NCBI GenBank assembly: GCA_002084385.1
Contig: NBLS01000051.1
Span: 1 to 10,613, forward strand
DNA: 10,613 nt
Origin: Desulfobacteraceae bacterium 4572_19
GTDB lineage: Bacteria; Desulfobacterota; Desulfobacteria; Desulfobacterales; NBLS01
Direction of reading: 5' to 3'
Each line of letters begins with the position of its first letter. Positions within the stretch are counted from its first letter, which is position 1. The notes beneath the pieces were generated by a model. That model was not told where the DNA came from and searched no databases. It was given only the letters and a program-made list of their open reading frames with translations. Of the stretch, positions 1-7,722 are shown in pieces. The translations under genes were made by a program, and so were the position numbers.

Positions 1-374
1 TAAACAAGAGCATCATATCTTTTATCAGTTTTATTTTCTTGACTTTGCACTCCCATCATTAATGTATTTGCAAAATTATCATACTCGTCAATTAAAAGAT
101 AAATAGGGTATGGAGTCATTCGTACTGAATTTATTAAGGAATTAATGGAATTAATACAATTATCCTTGTCCACCTCCACAGATGGTAAATTATAATCCCT
201 ATAATACAATAAAAAACCTTTAATACGGGAATTAATATGATCAAACAATGCACGTTTAAGTTGTTCAACACTGCCCGTTGTATCAATACAGGAAAAATCC
301 CATTTTAAAATAAAATAGGAGTTATGAAGTTTTGTAGGATTTTTACCAATTTTAAGATTACCGAATCTATCATG
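1..374 (-). pseudogene. 5'-truncated AAA-ATPase-like gene (PF09820-type), running off the left edge
   Basis: An open frame of 124 codons reads from 374 to the window edge with no start codon at its beginning; an in-frame stop (TGA, 375-377) lies directly upstream. The translation contains FGNLKIGKNPTKLHNSYFI, then WDFSCIDTTGSVEQL and the Walker B-like strand YLLIDEYDNFAN. From memory these match the middle of the predicted AAA-ATPase family (AAA-ATPase_like, usually followed by a PD-(D/E)XK nuclease-like domain), which is highly expanded in Desulfobacteraceae and has no settled function. The N-terminal part, about 80-90 residues including the Walker A region (typically RPRRFGKS), is absent, so nucleotide binding would be lost. 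The first in-frame ATG lies deep inside the domain. The 3' part is outside the window, so the C-terminal state is unknown. Family assignment is fairly confident; pseudogene status is inferred from the missing start and P-loop. Confidence 0.75.
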
Positions 375-420
375 TCAACTCCTTATTATTACCAATTTTT
401 TCTTTAAGATAAATTTTCAT
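370..420 (-). other. 16-codon ORF with good RBS, probable remnant of a gene start
   Basis: ATG at 418-420 follows a GAGGGG Shine-Dalgarno-like sequence at a spacing of 5, and the frame reads MKIYLKEKIGNNKELT before TGA at 370-372. The opening residues resemble the N-terminus (MKLYLKEKIGN...) that I recall from another family of ATP-binding proteins in the same bacteria. It is in a different frame from the AAA-ATPase fragment immediately downstream. I read it as the stump of a gene start left after a deletion, not as a functional peptide. The family link is from memory and weak. Confidence 0.35.
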
Positions 421-443
421 ATTTTCCCCTCATTTAATTACAG

Positions 444-561
444 GTAACCGTTCACGACCAAGAAATATGATTTTTCGGTAATCTCACATTTGTAAGCGTT
501 CACAAGTGCCTTATATTCGCATAAACAGCTTGGCATATAATAGTTGTCCTATATATGACAA
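444..561 (+). mobile_element. Family A palindromic element, copy A1 (right end missing)
   Basis: The copy starts with the left terminal repeat GTAACCGTTCACGACC, followed by a small hairpin (aatatga ... tcacatt), the internal GTAAGCGTTCACAAG motif, and the left half plus apex of the long palindrome (GCATAAACAGCTT ... tatatgacaa). It stops at 561, where ispD coding sequence begins; the right palindrome arm and right terminal repeat are gone. It supplies the stop codon and last residues of ispD. No target duplication can be tested because one end is lost. Confidence 0.8.
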
Positions 562-1282
562 AGGCTACAATAACCCTTGCCAACTCAAAATCTTCCATGG
601 TTGTAATTTTTATATTATTTCTGCTTCCCTTTATTAATTTAACTGCTAAATTTTGTTTTTGATTTAAGTCAGTTGCTCCATTGTAAAACTCCACAATAGA
701 AGCGTCATCTGTTCCGATAAATCCTTTGGAGACAGCATAACGATGGGCATTTAAAATAAGATTATATTGAAAAGTCTGGGGGGTTTGGGCAAGCCATATT
801 TTATCGCGACAAATAGTTGTTTTAATAAAATCGTTTCTGTCCACACTCTTTATGGTATCAAAAACTGGAATTGCCAGAATACACGAACCATCTTTTTTTG
901 CAGTATCTATGGTTCTACATATTTGTTCGACAGTTACAAAAGGACGAACTGCATCATGTATTAAAATAATTTTTTCATTTAAAGATTTGTCTTTATTATT
1001 TATATACAAAAGGCCATTGTAAACAGAATTTTGCCGTTCCACACCTCCTGAAACAAATATAATCTCTTTATTAAAATTAAATGGTGAAATAACTGTTTTT
1101 TGACAAAAATCAAAATCATTTTCAGGGATTACAAGAATAATTTTATCAATTTGATTACACTGATCAAAAACCTGTAGTGTGCGAGTTAAGATAGGAATTC
1201 CGGCAAGCAAAAGATATTGCTTGCTTACAGCCGACTTCATTCTTTTTCCTTTGCCACCAGCTGTTATAATAGCATAATTCAT
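500..1282 (-). CDS. ispD: 2-C-methyl-D-erythritol 4-phosphate cytidylyltransferase (IspD), C-terminus replaced by repeat sequence
   Basis: IspD transfers CMP from CTP to 2-C-methyl-D-erythritol 4-phosphate in the cytosolic MEP pathway of isoprenoid synthesis. The N-terminus carries the CTP-binding loop TAGGKGKRM (residues 7-15) with KQYL soon after, then GGVERQNSVYNGL, HDAVRPF, TPQTF, TDDAS and the closing NIKITTMEDFELA; this order is diagnostic of the family. The 260-aa length slightly exceeds the usual 230-240. The excess is explained at the C-terminus: after ELARVIVA the last 19 or so residues (FVIYRTTI...) and the stop are encoded by copy A1. Only a few native residues seem to be lost, beyond the catalytic fold, so activity is plausible. 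The ATG at 1280-1282 places the nucleotide-binding strand correctly, but no strong ribosome-binding site precedes it. A 77-bp repeat lies just upstream. Confidence 0.93.
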   Translation of the reverse strand: MNYAIITAGGKGKRMKSAVSKQYLLLAGIPILTRTLQVFDQCNQIDKIILVIPENDFDFCQKTVISPFNFNKEIIFVSGGVERQNSVYNGLLYINNKDKSLNEKIILIHDAVRPFVTVEQICRTIDTAKKDGSCILAIPVFDTIKSVDRNDFIKTTICRDKIWLAQTPQTFQYNLILNAHRYAVSKGFIGTDDASIVEFYNGATDLNQKQNLAVKLIKGSRNNIKITTMEDFELARVIVAFVIYRTTIICQAVYANIRHL

Positions 1283-1295
1283 TTAATGACCGTTT

Positions 1296-1372
1296 TATAT
1301 GAAAGTTCATAAAAAAACAATATTGCAAAGACTTTCATTTTTTGTTGTGGCGTATTATCCGCCGTGGCAAGT
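1296..1372 (+). repeat. Family B 77-bp repeat, single unit
   Basis: The unit begins TATATGAAAG and ends GTGGCAAGT, exactly 77 bp, and matches the units at 4189-4342 and 9564-9773. It can form two hairpins: TGAAAGT paired with ACTTTCA, and GGCG-TATTATC-CGCC. It sits directly upstream of ispD in the orientation opposite to the gene. Confidence 0.8.
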
Positions 1373-1422
1373 TATAAACAAAAATAAAAATTAAGTAATT
1401 CTAACTTTATAAGGGTTTACAA

Positions 1423-1576
1423 GTAACCGTTCACGAACAAAAAATGTGATTTTTCGGTAACCTCACATTTGTAAGGGTTCACAAGTGCCTTATATTCGCA
1501 TAAACAGCTTGTCATATAATAGTTGTCCTATATATGACAAACTGTTTATGCGAGGATGAGGTATTGTGAAGCTTAC
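1423..1576 (+). mobile_element. Family A palindromic element, copy A2 (full length, 154 bp)
   Basis: The left end GTAACCGTTCACGAAC and right end TTGTGAAGCTTAC are imperfect terminal inverted repeats. Between them lie a small hairpin (1443-1470 region, atgtga ... tcacat), the internal GTAAGGGTTCACAAG motif, and a long palindrome at 1497-1552 (CGCATAAACAG ... CTGTTTATGCG, apex atagttgtcc). The 8-bp flanks gtttacaa and attcacaa agree at 6 of 8 positions, which could be a decayed target duplication. It lies between the HPr-domain gene's stop and the family B unit; its long stem could hinder transcription from that gene, though no U-tract follows. Confidence 0.85.
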
Positions 1577-1590
1577 ATTCACAAGCACTT

Positions 1591-2913
1591 TTATTTAAGG
1601 TAATCAAGTTTTGAGGGAAGAGCAACGCCCTTACCTATGGAATCTTCTCCATAATTTACATCAGCAAGCAACTTAAGGTCATTTAATGCCCTTGAATCTC
1701 CTTTAAAAACAACTTCAGTAATTTTTTCTTTACTGATCTTGCCTCCTGCCCACTGAATATCTAAAACACTGCTGGCATCAAATTTATCATTGCCTACACA
1801 TAGTTCAACCTGACCGCCAAAATGTTGTACAACCTTAGCTACCATAAGACTCGGTCTGCTGTGAAAACCCATTTTCATTGGAATAGGAACCTGTATAGAC
1901 GACCTTTCAATATAATCGTTTAATATCTCCCTCGCAACTTTCTTTCCTGTTGAAAGAAAATAACATGCGTAAAAAAAACCATAATTAATAGTTCTATCAA
2001 GAAGAATTTCAGGATCTATAAGTTCAGTTAAACGTTTTTGGACTTGCACATATATGGTTTTATATCCCACTTCATGAATATGACGTTCATAATAATGAAG
2101 AAATCTGCCCATAATTTGAAGCAACTGAAAAACAACAGAAAAATGACCGCGAAGTTGATTTAACTTTATGTTTCCAATACGATATCCTCCATGAATTACA
2201 TAGGAATCAAAAGCAGATTGAAGATTATGCACAATCATTTCAAACCGCCTTATCTTAACCTCATTAACACTTTTTGGCACCATTGCCATAATCTCATCTA
2301 TTGCATATGGTTCAAAAAATCTAAATTCATCAAAAGTTTTTGCAATAACAAGGAACTCACTTGCTATTTTCACTATATTTTTTTTCTGTTGATCCTTACT
2401 TACATCATCAATATCAGGTTTGAGGGTATCCTCGGTAATTACCCCCGGGAAAAAAGCCTGTGCATACCCTTTTTGGGGAATAAAAATACCAAGTTTAACT
2501 GCTTCCTTAATAATAGCCGGTGCTACAGCAGAAAGACTATCCTTTAAAAAAGAGAGCGTTGCATTACTCTCTTTTATGAAATCACTATCGTCTTCAATAC
2601 CGTAAAATGGAAAACGATGCAGTACATGTTGTTGACTATAAGCCGCAAGACTTAAAAGACGAGTAGCTGCTGCAAGTTCACGATAAAAAAACCATTTGGA
2701 ATTATTTTTTGCTCCATGGAAATCAAGAAAATCTTCAAGAAGTTGGGATGCACCTATAAGTTTTGAATAAAGTTTTTTTGAAAAAGCATAACCAGACTCA
2801 TCAAATTCCATAATGGAGATACAGCATTTTAAGTAATCATGAGAATAGATACCAACTCTGTCTGAAAAGGTGTTTTCACAATATTTTTTATTATCCAAAA
2901 AAAGCTCCTGCAT
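1591..2913 (-). CDS. Protein with a C-terminal HPr-like phosphocarrier domain
   Basis: The last 90 or so residues (about 341-431 of 440) look like an HPr domain. They contain GFHSRPSLMVAKVV, where the His (about residue 351) aligns with the PEP-phosphorylated His15 of HPr (GLHARPA), and SSVLDIQWAGG, which matches the region around regulatory Ser46 (SIMGVMSLAAG). HPr passes phosphate from Enzyme I to PTS Enzymes II or regulators. The 340-residue N-terminal part is mostly alpha-helical by composition, without transmembrane or signal segments, and I do not recognise it. I start at ATG 2911-2913 because AGGA lies 8 nt upstream and because the longer open frame (to 3030) consists of family A element sequence translated by chance. 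No other PTS component is visible, so a regulatory role is only inference. Copy A3 and the rnpB remnant lie upstream. Confidence 0.8.
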   Translation of the reverse strand: MQELFLDNKKYCENTFSDRVGIYSHDYLKCCISIMEFDESGYAFSKKLYSKLIGASQLLEDFLDFHGAKNNSKWFFYRELAAATRLLSLAAYSQQHVLHRFPFYGIEDDSDFIKESNATLSFLKDSLSAVAPAIIKEAVKLGIFIPQKGYAQAFFPGVITEDTLKPDIDDVSKDQQKKNIVKIASEFLVIAKTFDEFRFFEPYAIDEIMAMVPKSVNEVKIRRFEMIVHNLQSAFDSYVIHGGYRIGNIKLNQLRGHFSVVFQLLQIMGRFLHYYERHIHEVGYKTIYVQVQKRLTELIDPEILLDRTINYGFFYACYFLSTGKKVAREILNDYIERSSIQVPIPMKMGFHSRPSLMVAKVVQHFGGQVELCVGNDKFDASSVLDIQWAGGKISKEKITEVVFKGDSRALNDLKLLADVNYGEDSIGKGVALPSKLDYLK

Positions 2914-2937
2914 TATTTCATTCCTGCTTATAAAAGA

Positions 2938-3041
2938 GTAACCGTTCACGAACAAGAAATGTGATTTTTCGGTAATTTCACATTTGTAAGCGTTCACAAG
3001 TGCCTTATATTCGCATAAACAGCTTAGCATATAATAGTTGT
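2938..3041 (+). mobile_element. Family A palindromic element, copy A3 (right half missing)
   Basis: Left terminal repeat GTAACCGTTCACGAAC, small hairpin (atgtga ... tcacat), internal GTAAGCGTTCACAAG motif and the left arm of the long palindrome (GCATAAACAGCTTAGCATATA) are present. Similarity stops in the palindrome apex at about 3041; an unrelated AT-rich stretch of about 20 bp follows, then the broken 3' side of rnpB. The copy now forms the immediate upstream region of the HPr-domain gene. Confidence 0.8.
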
Positions 3042-3062
3042 ATATTAAAATTACTTTTAAAA

Positions 3063-3449
<387 letters not shown>

Positions 3450-3452
3450 CCG

Positions 3453-4169
3453 TTATTCACTCCAATATAAAATTCTATGACACTGATGACAAAAAATCAA
3501 GCTCTCGCCCCGTTTAATTTCAATATTTAATTGGGGTGGAACATTTAAATGACAACCGGTACAAACTGAATCTACAACTTTAACAACTGCAATACCATTG
3601 GAACTTGCAGCAATTCCTTTAAATCTATTCATTAACTTGGAATCCAAATTTTTACCAACTATTTCCAGCTGCTCTTTGAAATCAGAAAGTTCTTCTTTAT
3701 CATTTATGCAACTTGATTCCAACAACTCTTTTTCACTACTTATTCTTTTTGAAAGCAAAAGAAATTCAGTTTGCCTCTCTTTAATAGCTTTTTCTGCTTT
3801 TTCTACCTCTTCCATTAAAAAAAGAAGTTCGTCTTCCATAGTTGAACGTTTTTTTGTATTATCATCAATCTCTCTTAAAAGCACCTGATACTCTTTATTA
3901 GTCGTAATTATCTTAAGAGTTTCACGACTTTTTTCAATGCGGGATTCACTTGCCCTATGTTCATCTTCCAACTCTTTTTTTCTCGTGTTCAGTGTATTAT
4001 AAACATTTTCATTTGTAGCAAGAAGAACTTTAAATTTTTTAAGTTCCAAATCAAGTTTTGCTTTTTTACCATCTACCGAGTTTAATATTCTGGTCAGCCG
4101 TTGAATTTCAGTTTGAATATCCTGAAGTTTAATCAGGGTTTTCAAATCTTTCTTTGTAATTTTAGGCAT
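3453..4169 (-). CDS. Coiled-coil protein with C-terminal C4-type zinc ribbon (COG1579 / zf-RING_7)
   Basis: This 238-residue cytosolic protein has a long charged helical region (about residues 5-185) rich in Lys and Glu with heptad-like spacing, as in an antiparallel coiled coil, including the family hallmark NKEYQVLLREID. A C-terminal zinc ribbon follows: CTGCH (Cys203, Cys206) and CHQCH (Cys227, Cys230), with VPPQLNIEI between them. The family is widespread and has a proposed nucleic-acid or protein-binding scaffold role; its exact function is unsettled. I start at ATG 4167-4169, where a GGA lies about 8 nt upstream; a TTG four codons earlier is open but lacks a suitable ribosome-binding site. 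It is complete, ends directly before rnpB, and its upstream region is filled by two family B repeats. Confidence 0.85.
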   Translation of the reverse strand: MPKITKKDLKTLIKLQDIQTEIQRLTRILNSVDGKKAKLDLELKKFKVLLATNENVYNTLNTRKKELEDEHRASESRIEKSRETLKIITTNKEYQVLLREIDDNTKKRSTMEDELLFLMEEVEKAEKAIKERQTEFLLLSKRISSEKELLESSCINDKEELSDFKEQLEIVGKNLDSKLMNRFKGIAASSNGIAVVKVVDSVCTGCHLNVPPQLNIEIKRGESLIFCHQCHRILYWSE

Positions 4170-4188
4170 ATTATTTTCCAATCTTTTT

Positions 4189-4342
4189 TATATGAAAATC
4201 CATAGAAAAGCCACATTGTACAGACTCTCATTTTTTGTTGTGACGTACTATTCACCATGGTAAGTTATATGAAAATCCCTGAAAAAATCGTATTAAAAAA
4301 ACTTTAACTTTTTATTGTGACATATTATTTACCGTGGCAATT
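4189..4342 (+). repeat. Family B repeats, tandem pair (2 x 77 bp)
   Basis: Two head-to-tail units occupy exactly 4189-4265 and 4266-4342, each starting TATATGAAAATCC and ending in a GGTAAGT- or GGCAATT-type terminus. They have diverged internally, so this is not a recent duplication. The last bases overlap the nif3-family stop codon (4341-4343). The pair fills the gap between that gene and the zinc-ribbon gene. Confidence 0.85.
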
Positions 4343-5171
4343 ATATGTAATTATAAGGATCTTTTTCAGTCTGGCATTTTTTAATATTTACATCAAAACC
4401 GGTATTTTTAATCTCCCGTATAAGACGTTCCGATAGACACTTTACAATTAAATGTTCAGAAGAAAAATGTCCAATATCCAAAAGACCAAGACCACGTTCC
4501 TCAATATCCCTTGCATCATGATACCTCATATCACCACTAATATACACCTGTGCTTCTGACTTAAAAAAATCGTTAATAAGGCTTGATCCACTGCCCGTAC
4601 ATAGAGCGACCTTTTTTACCATAAGACCTTTTTTCCCCGCCATCTTTATATACTGCATATTAAGTTTTTCTTTAATATTTTTTGCAAAAACATCAAGAGC
4701 AACACTCTCTTCAAGCTCCCCTACCCTGCCAAGTCCATTTTCCTGATTTGAAAAGTCATTATTACCATTTATTTCTATTGGAGATTTTACCAACACCTTT
4801 AAGTTTTTTATTCCAAGTTTTTCAGCAAGTACGTCATTTAAACCTCCCTTAACACTATCCATATTTGTATGGGCAGCATAAACAGCCAAAGAATTTAATG
4901 CTGATATTTTTATAATTTCTCCATTAGATGTTGCAAAATCAACTCTTTTTAATCCATTAAAAATTAGTGGATGATGGGAAATTAACATATCAACTCCACT
5001 ACTTGCAGCTTCTTTAACAACAGAAAGCGAAGAGTCCAATGAAACAAGAACTGTTTTCACCGGCCAATCAAATTTACCAACCTGGAGTCCAACATTATCC
5101 CATTTTTCTGCAATAGAAGGCGGTGCAATTTTTTCCATTATCTTTATAATATCAGCTACTGTTGCAATCAT
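4341..5171 (-). CDS. Nif3-like dinuclear metal centre protein (DUF34 / YbgI family)
   Basis: The 276-residue protein has all the metal-binding signatures of the family in order: SHHP (65-68), AHTNMD (100-105), GDMRYHDA (213-220) and DIGHFSSEH (232-240). These supply the His, Asp and Glu ligands of a dinuclear metal site in a toroidal hexamer. The opening (VADIIKIMEKIAPPSIAEKWDNVGLQVG) and the end (EKDPYNYI) are also typical, so it is complete despite repeats on both sides. The family is often annotated as GTP cyclohydrolase I type 2, but its physiological role is unresolved; a metal-insertase or metabolite-repair role has been suggested. AAGGA precedes the ATG (5169-5171) by 6 nt, supporting this start. 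In this neighbourhood the gene follows the rpoD-tRNA pair, from which copy A4 separates it. Confidence 0.92.
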   Translation of the reverse strand: MIATVADIIKIMEKIAPPSIAEKWDNVGLQVGKFDWPVKTVLVSLDSSLSVVKEAASSGVDMLISHHPLIFNGLKRVDFATSNGEIIKISALNSLAVYAAHTNMDSVKGGLNDVLAEKLGIKNLKVLVKSPIEINGNNDFSNQENGLGRVGELEESVALDVFAKNIKEKLNMQYIKMAGKKGLMVKKVALCTGSGSSLINDFFKSEAQVYISGDMRYHDARDIEERGLGLLDIGHFSSEHLIVKCLSERLIREIKNTGFDVNIKKCQTEKDPYNYI

Positions 5172-5197
5172 TGATTATCCTTAGAACTAAAATCATG

Positions 5198-5330
5198 GTA
5201 ACCGTTAACGAACAAGAAATGTGATTTTTTCGGTAATCTCACATTTGTAAGCGTTCACAAGTTCTTATATTCGCATAAACAGCTTAGCATATAATAGTTG
5301 TCCTATATATGACAAGCTGTTTATGTGAAC
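5198..5330 (+). mobile_element. Family A palindromic element, copy A4 (right tip shortened)
   Basis: It starts GTAACCGTTAACGAAC and has the small hairpin (atgtga ... tcacat), the internal GTAAGCGTTCACAAG motif and both arms of the long palindrome (GCATAAACAGCTTAGCATATA ... AAGCTGTTTATG). After GTTTATG the usual spacer is missing and the sequence jumps to GTGAAC at 5330; the final GCTTAC is lost. No target duplication is visible. It lies between the nif3-family gene and the tRNA; 5331-5473 shows nothing recognisable. Confidence 0.8.
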
Positions 5331-5473
5331 AAATTGAATATATCGTTTTAATATCATATTCGCATACTGCCTTTTATTACGAAAACATCACCAAATAGAT
5401 AATACCCTATAAATGTATTCCAAATCTTAAAACTTACAAAAAATCCATTAAAAACAGCCTTGCAAACTTTCTT

Positions 5474-5550
5474 TGGTGGGCCCACCTGGAATCGAACCAG
5501 GGACCGACCGGTTATGAGCCGGTGGCTCTGCCAAACTGAGCTATGGGCCC
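5474..5550 (-). tRNA. tRNA with CAU anticodon, probably elongator tRNA-Met
   Basis: The 77-nt sequence folds into a complete cloverleaf: acceptor GGGCCCA pairs with TGGGCCC, D stem GCTC/GAGC, anticodon stem ACCGG/CCGGT around loop CTCATAA (anticodon CAU), T stem CCTGG/CCAGG with loop TTCGATT, and an encoded 3' CCA. It is not the initiator: there is no C1-A72 mismatch and no run of three G-C pairs in the anticodon stem. A CAU anticodon could also be tRNA-Ile2, read as isoleucine after lysidine modification; sequence alone does not settle this for me. A tRNA-Met after rpoD fits this gene neighbourhood, but here the tRNA 5' end abuts the broken rpoD frame. Confidence 0.95.
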
Positions 5551-7520
5551 CAATCCTTACCAACTTCTTCAAGTGTATGATCAGCTTTTTCACCTATACC
5601 AAATCTCATACGAAGTACCTTTTCCTCACGAGGGGTTAAAGTTGCCAGCACTTTCCTTGTTTGTTCAGAAAGATTCATATTTACAGCAGCATCAGAAGGA
5701 AGTATAAAAGTCTTATCCTCTATAAAATCGCCAAGGTGGCTATCTTCCTCCTCACCTATGGGAGTTTCAAGCGAAATAGGTTCCCTTGCGATTTTCAATA
5801 CACGCCTTACCTTGTCCAAAGGAATCTCCATCTTCTCTGCTATCTCTTCCGGAAATGGTTCCCGCCCAAATTCCTGCACAAGATATCTTGATGTACGAAT
5901 AAGCTTGTTTATTGTTTCAATCATATGAACCGGTATGCGAATTGTTCTTGCCTGATCAGCAATAGCCCGTGTTATCGCCTGCCTAATCCACCATGTTGCA
6001 TAAGTACTGAATTTATAACCACGCTGATATTCAAATTTCTCCACCGCTTTCATAAGACCTATGTTGCCTTCCTGAATTAAATCTAAAAATTGAAGACCAC
6101 GATTTGTATATTTTTTTGCAATACTTACAACAAGTCGCAAATTAGCTCGTATAAGCTCACTTTTTGCCTTTTTTGTTTTGATACGAGCGCGTCCAACCAA
6201 AGACATCAAGTTTTCCAGATCTTTTACGTTGGCCTGCAGTAATTGTTGTTTTTCGACAATCTGAATATAAATTAATTTGCAATCATTTAATAAACAATCA
6301 ACCTCCGAAGAGGTTAAGCCGGAAATTTTTTTATTTATTTTCTCAACACCTTCGGTATCATTTAATATTAAAATAAATTTATCCTTAGAAAGTCTAAATA
6401 GAGCAGCACACCTTGTAAGCAACTTATCCATAGTATTAAACCACATAATTTGTGCTTTAATATCCATATCAATTTTACCGATAATCTTACCTTCAAGCCG
6501 CCAAAATTTCAGATGTTCAAATATTTTATCAGAATTAATAGTGATTAGTTTTTCTATAGCAAGCAATTCGTCAGGATTATCAACAAATAATTTTCGTTCC
6601 CGAAGGATTATATTTTCTGTATGAATATCCCGAATTACATTAATTGTAGATAAAAATCTTTCATTTAAAATTTCTTCAGAAAAATTATCATCTATTTCAC
6701 TATTATCTCTAAGAATATATTTAGGCATTAGTCTGCCCGTTTCATTCACTTGCGATAACAACAAAATTCCGTTAACAGTCAGTGTGGTATCAAGTAAAAT
6801 TCTTAATATTTTTAATTCGCCAGCCTCAATTTTTTTCGCAATTTCTATCTCACCTTCTCTGCTTAAAAGAGTAACAAGTCCCATCTCCCTTAAATACATT
6901 TTTACAGGATCGGTTACAGTTCCAAACTCAGCAGATGCTGTAACTGTATCATTACCGAGTTGTTTGGCTCTGGCTTTCTTCTCCTCATCTGTTTTACTCT
7001 CTTTCGATTTAATGTCTTTAAACTTGGTAACTTTAGATTTAGCATCTTTGGATTTTGCACCTTTGGACTTAACACCTTTGATCTCAACATCTTTTAGTAT
7101 GCTATCATTTAATTCACCAGCTTTTATTTTATCGTCTTCCAGCTTATTTTGATAGTTATCCCTCTCACTATTTTTTACAACACTTTTTTTCTTACGTTTT
7201 TTTATAACTTTCACACACTCTATTTTTTGGTACTTACTCTTCGTAACATTAACATTATTGCTATTACTATTTTGTATCGGTTTGTTATGCTTGATAGCTA
7301 CGCTACTTTTTTCCAAATCTACAACATTGATATTTAATTCATCAAATACCATAAGTATTTCATCTAACTGATCTGACGATTCTAACTCACAAGAAATTGC
7401 ATCATTTATCTCCGCATAAGACAAAACACCTGTTTTTTTCCCTTTAGAAATCAATGCTTCAATCTTATTTAATTCAATAACTTCTTTTTTTTCTGATGCA
7501 ATATCAGTTTCTTCTATCAT
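5541..7520 (-). CDS. rpoD: RNA polymerase primary sigma factor RpoD (sigma-70), truncated in region 4.2
   Basis: RpoD directs RNA polymerase to housekeeping promoters. The 659-residue frame has region 1.1 (about 15-75), a Lys-rich linker, region 1.2 ([12 protein letters not shown], about 203-214), the non-conserved insert (about 235-450), region 2 ([60 protein letters not shown]; about 455-535), region 3 and region 4.1 ([16 protein letters not shown]). In [10 protein letters not shown] the native sequence stops; the last residues and TAG come from the tRNA 5' end. The recognition helix ([21 protein letters not shown] in relatives), about 40 residues, is missing, so -35 binding should be lost. 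I chose ATG 7518-7520: GGAGG lies 9 nt upstream, whereas the upstream TTG would be only 3 nt from it. It may be a pseudogene or an assembly product. Confidence 0.9.
   Translation of the reverse strand: MIEETDIASEKKEVIELNKIEALISKGKKTGVLSYAEINDAISCELESSDQLDEILMVFDELNINVVDLEKSSVAIKHNKPIQNSNSNNVNVTKSKYQKIECVKVIKKRKKKSVVKNSERDNYQNKLEDDKIKAGELNDSILKDVEIKGVKSKGAKSKDAKSKVTKFKDIKSKESKTDEEKKARAKQLGNDTVTASAEFGTVTDPVKMYLREMGLVTLLSREGEIEIAKKIEAGELKILRILLDTTLTVNGILLLSQVNETGRLMPKYILRDNSEIDDNFSEEILNERFLSTINVIRDIHTENIILRERKLFVDNPDELLAIEKLITINSDKIFEHLKFWRLEGKIIGKIDMDIKAQIMWFNTMDKLLTRCAALFRLSKDKFILILNDTEGVEKINKKISGLTSSEVDCLLNDCKLIYIQIVEKQQLLQANVKDLENLMSLVGRARIKTKKAKSELIRANLRLVVSIAKKYTNRGLQFLDLIQEGNIGLMKAVEKFEYQRGYKFSTYATWWIRQAITRAIADQARTIRIPVHMIETINKLIRTSRYLVQEFGREPFPEEIAEKMEIPLDKVRRVLKIAREPISLETPIGEEEDSHLGDFIEDKTFILPSDAAVNMNLSEQTRKVLATLTPREEKVLRMRFGIGEKADHTLEEVGKDWGP
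7005..7079 (-). repeat. In-frame 15-bp repeats encoding K-x-x-K-S units in the RpoD linker
   Basis: Five consecutive pentapeptides ([25 protein letters not shown]; about residues 148-172) follow one another between sigma region 1.1 and region 1.2. They make a strongly basic, probably disordered linker. Such linkers vary in length by slippage, and no specific function is implied. Confidence 0.7.
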
Positions 7521-7561
7521 AAACAATCGCCTCCAATCACTTCCCTATGGTTCATTTTAAC

Positions 7562-7719
7562 GTAAGCGTTCACAACACCTCATCTTCCGCATAAACAGCT
7601 TATCATATATAGGACAAAACTATTATATACTAAGCCGTTTATGCGAATATAAGGCACTTGTGAACCCTTACAAATGTGAGATTACCGAAAAATCACATCT
7701 CTTGTTCGTGAACAATTAC
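7562..7719 (-). mobile_element. Family A palindromic element, copy A5 (full length, 158 bp, perfect 8-bp target duplication)
   Basis: Read on the minus strand it starts GTAATTGTTCACGAAC and ends TTGTGAACGCTTAC. The internal order matches copy A2: small hairpin, GTAAGGGTTCACAAG, then the long palindrome with arms GCATAAACGGCTTAGTATATA and TATATGATAAGCTGTTTATGC. It is flanked on both sides by ATTTTAAC (7554-7561 and 7720-7727), a perfect 8-bp direct repeat. Ends starting GTAA plus an 8-bp duplication are what I know of IS66-family elements, so this is probably a non-autonomous miniature element moved by such a transposase. It sits between dnaG and rpoD, and its target duplication overlaps the dnaG stop codon. 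Confidence 0.9.
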
Positions 7720-7722
7720 ATT

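Noticed and set aside
358..485. Shared 11-mer TTCGGTAATCT between the AAA-ATPase-like fragment and copy A1
   Set aside because: The similarity does not extend beyond the 11-mer and the fragment matches its protein family there, so chance is the simplest explanation.
1497..1552. Rho-independent terminator after the HPr-domain gene
   Set aside because: The stem is long but AT-rich, has no U-tract and belongs to the mobile element found at four other sites in varied contexts.
3453..5171. Zinc-ribbon and Nif3-family genes as a novel two-gene system
   Set aside because: Both are widespread housekeeping families in a neighbourhood I regard as ordinary for this group.
5354..5593. 79-codon minus-strand ORF
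   Set aside because: It reads through the entire tRNA in a frame other than rpoD and has no family-like sequence.
6784..7152. 122-codon plus-strand ORF
   Set aside because: It is the antisense shadow of the Lys-rich rpoD linker, giving a Ser/Leu-rich translation without domain character.
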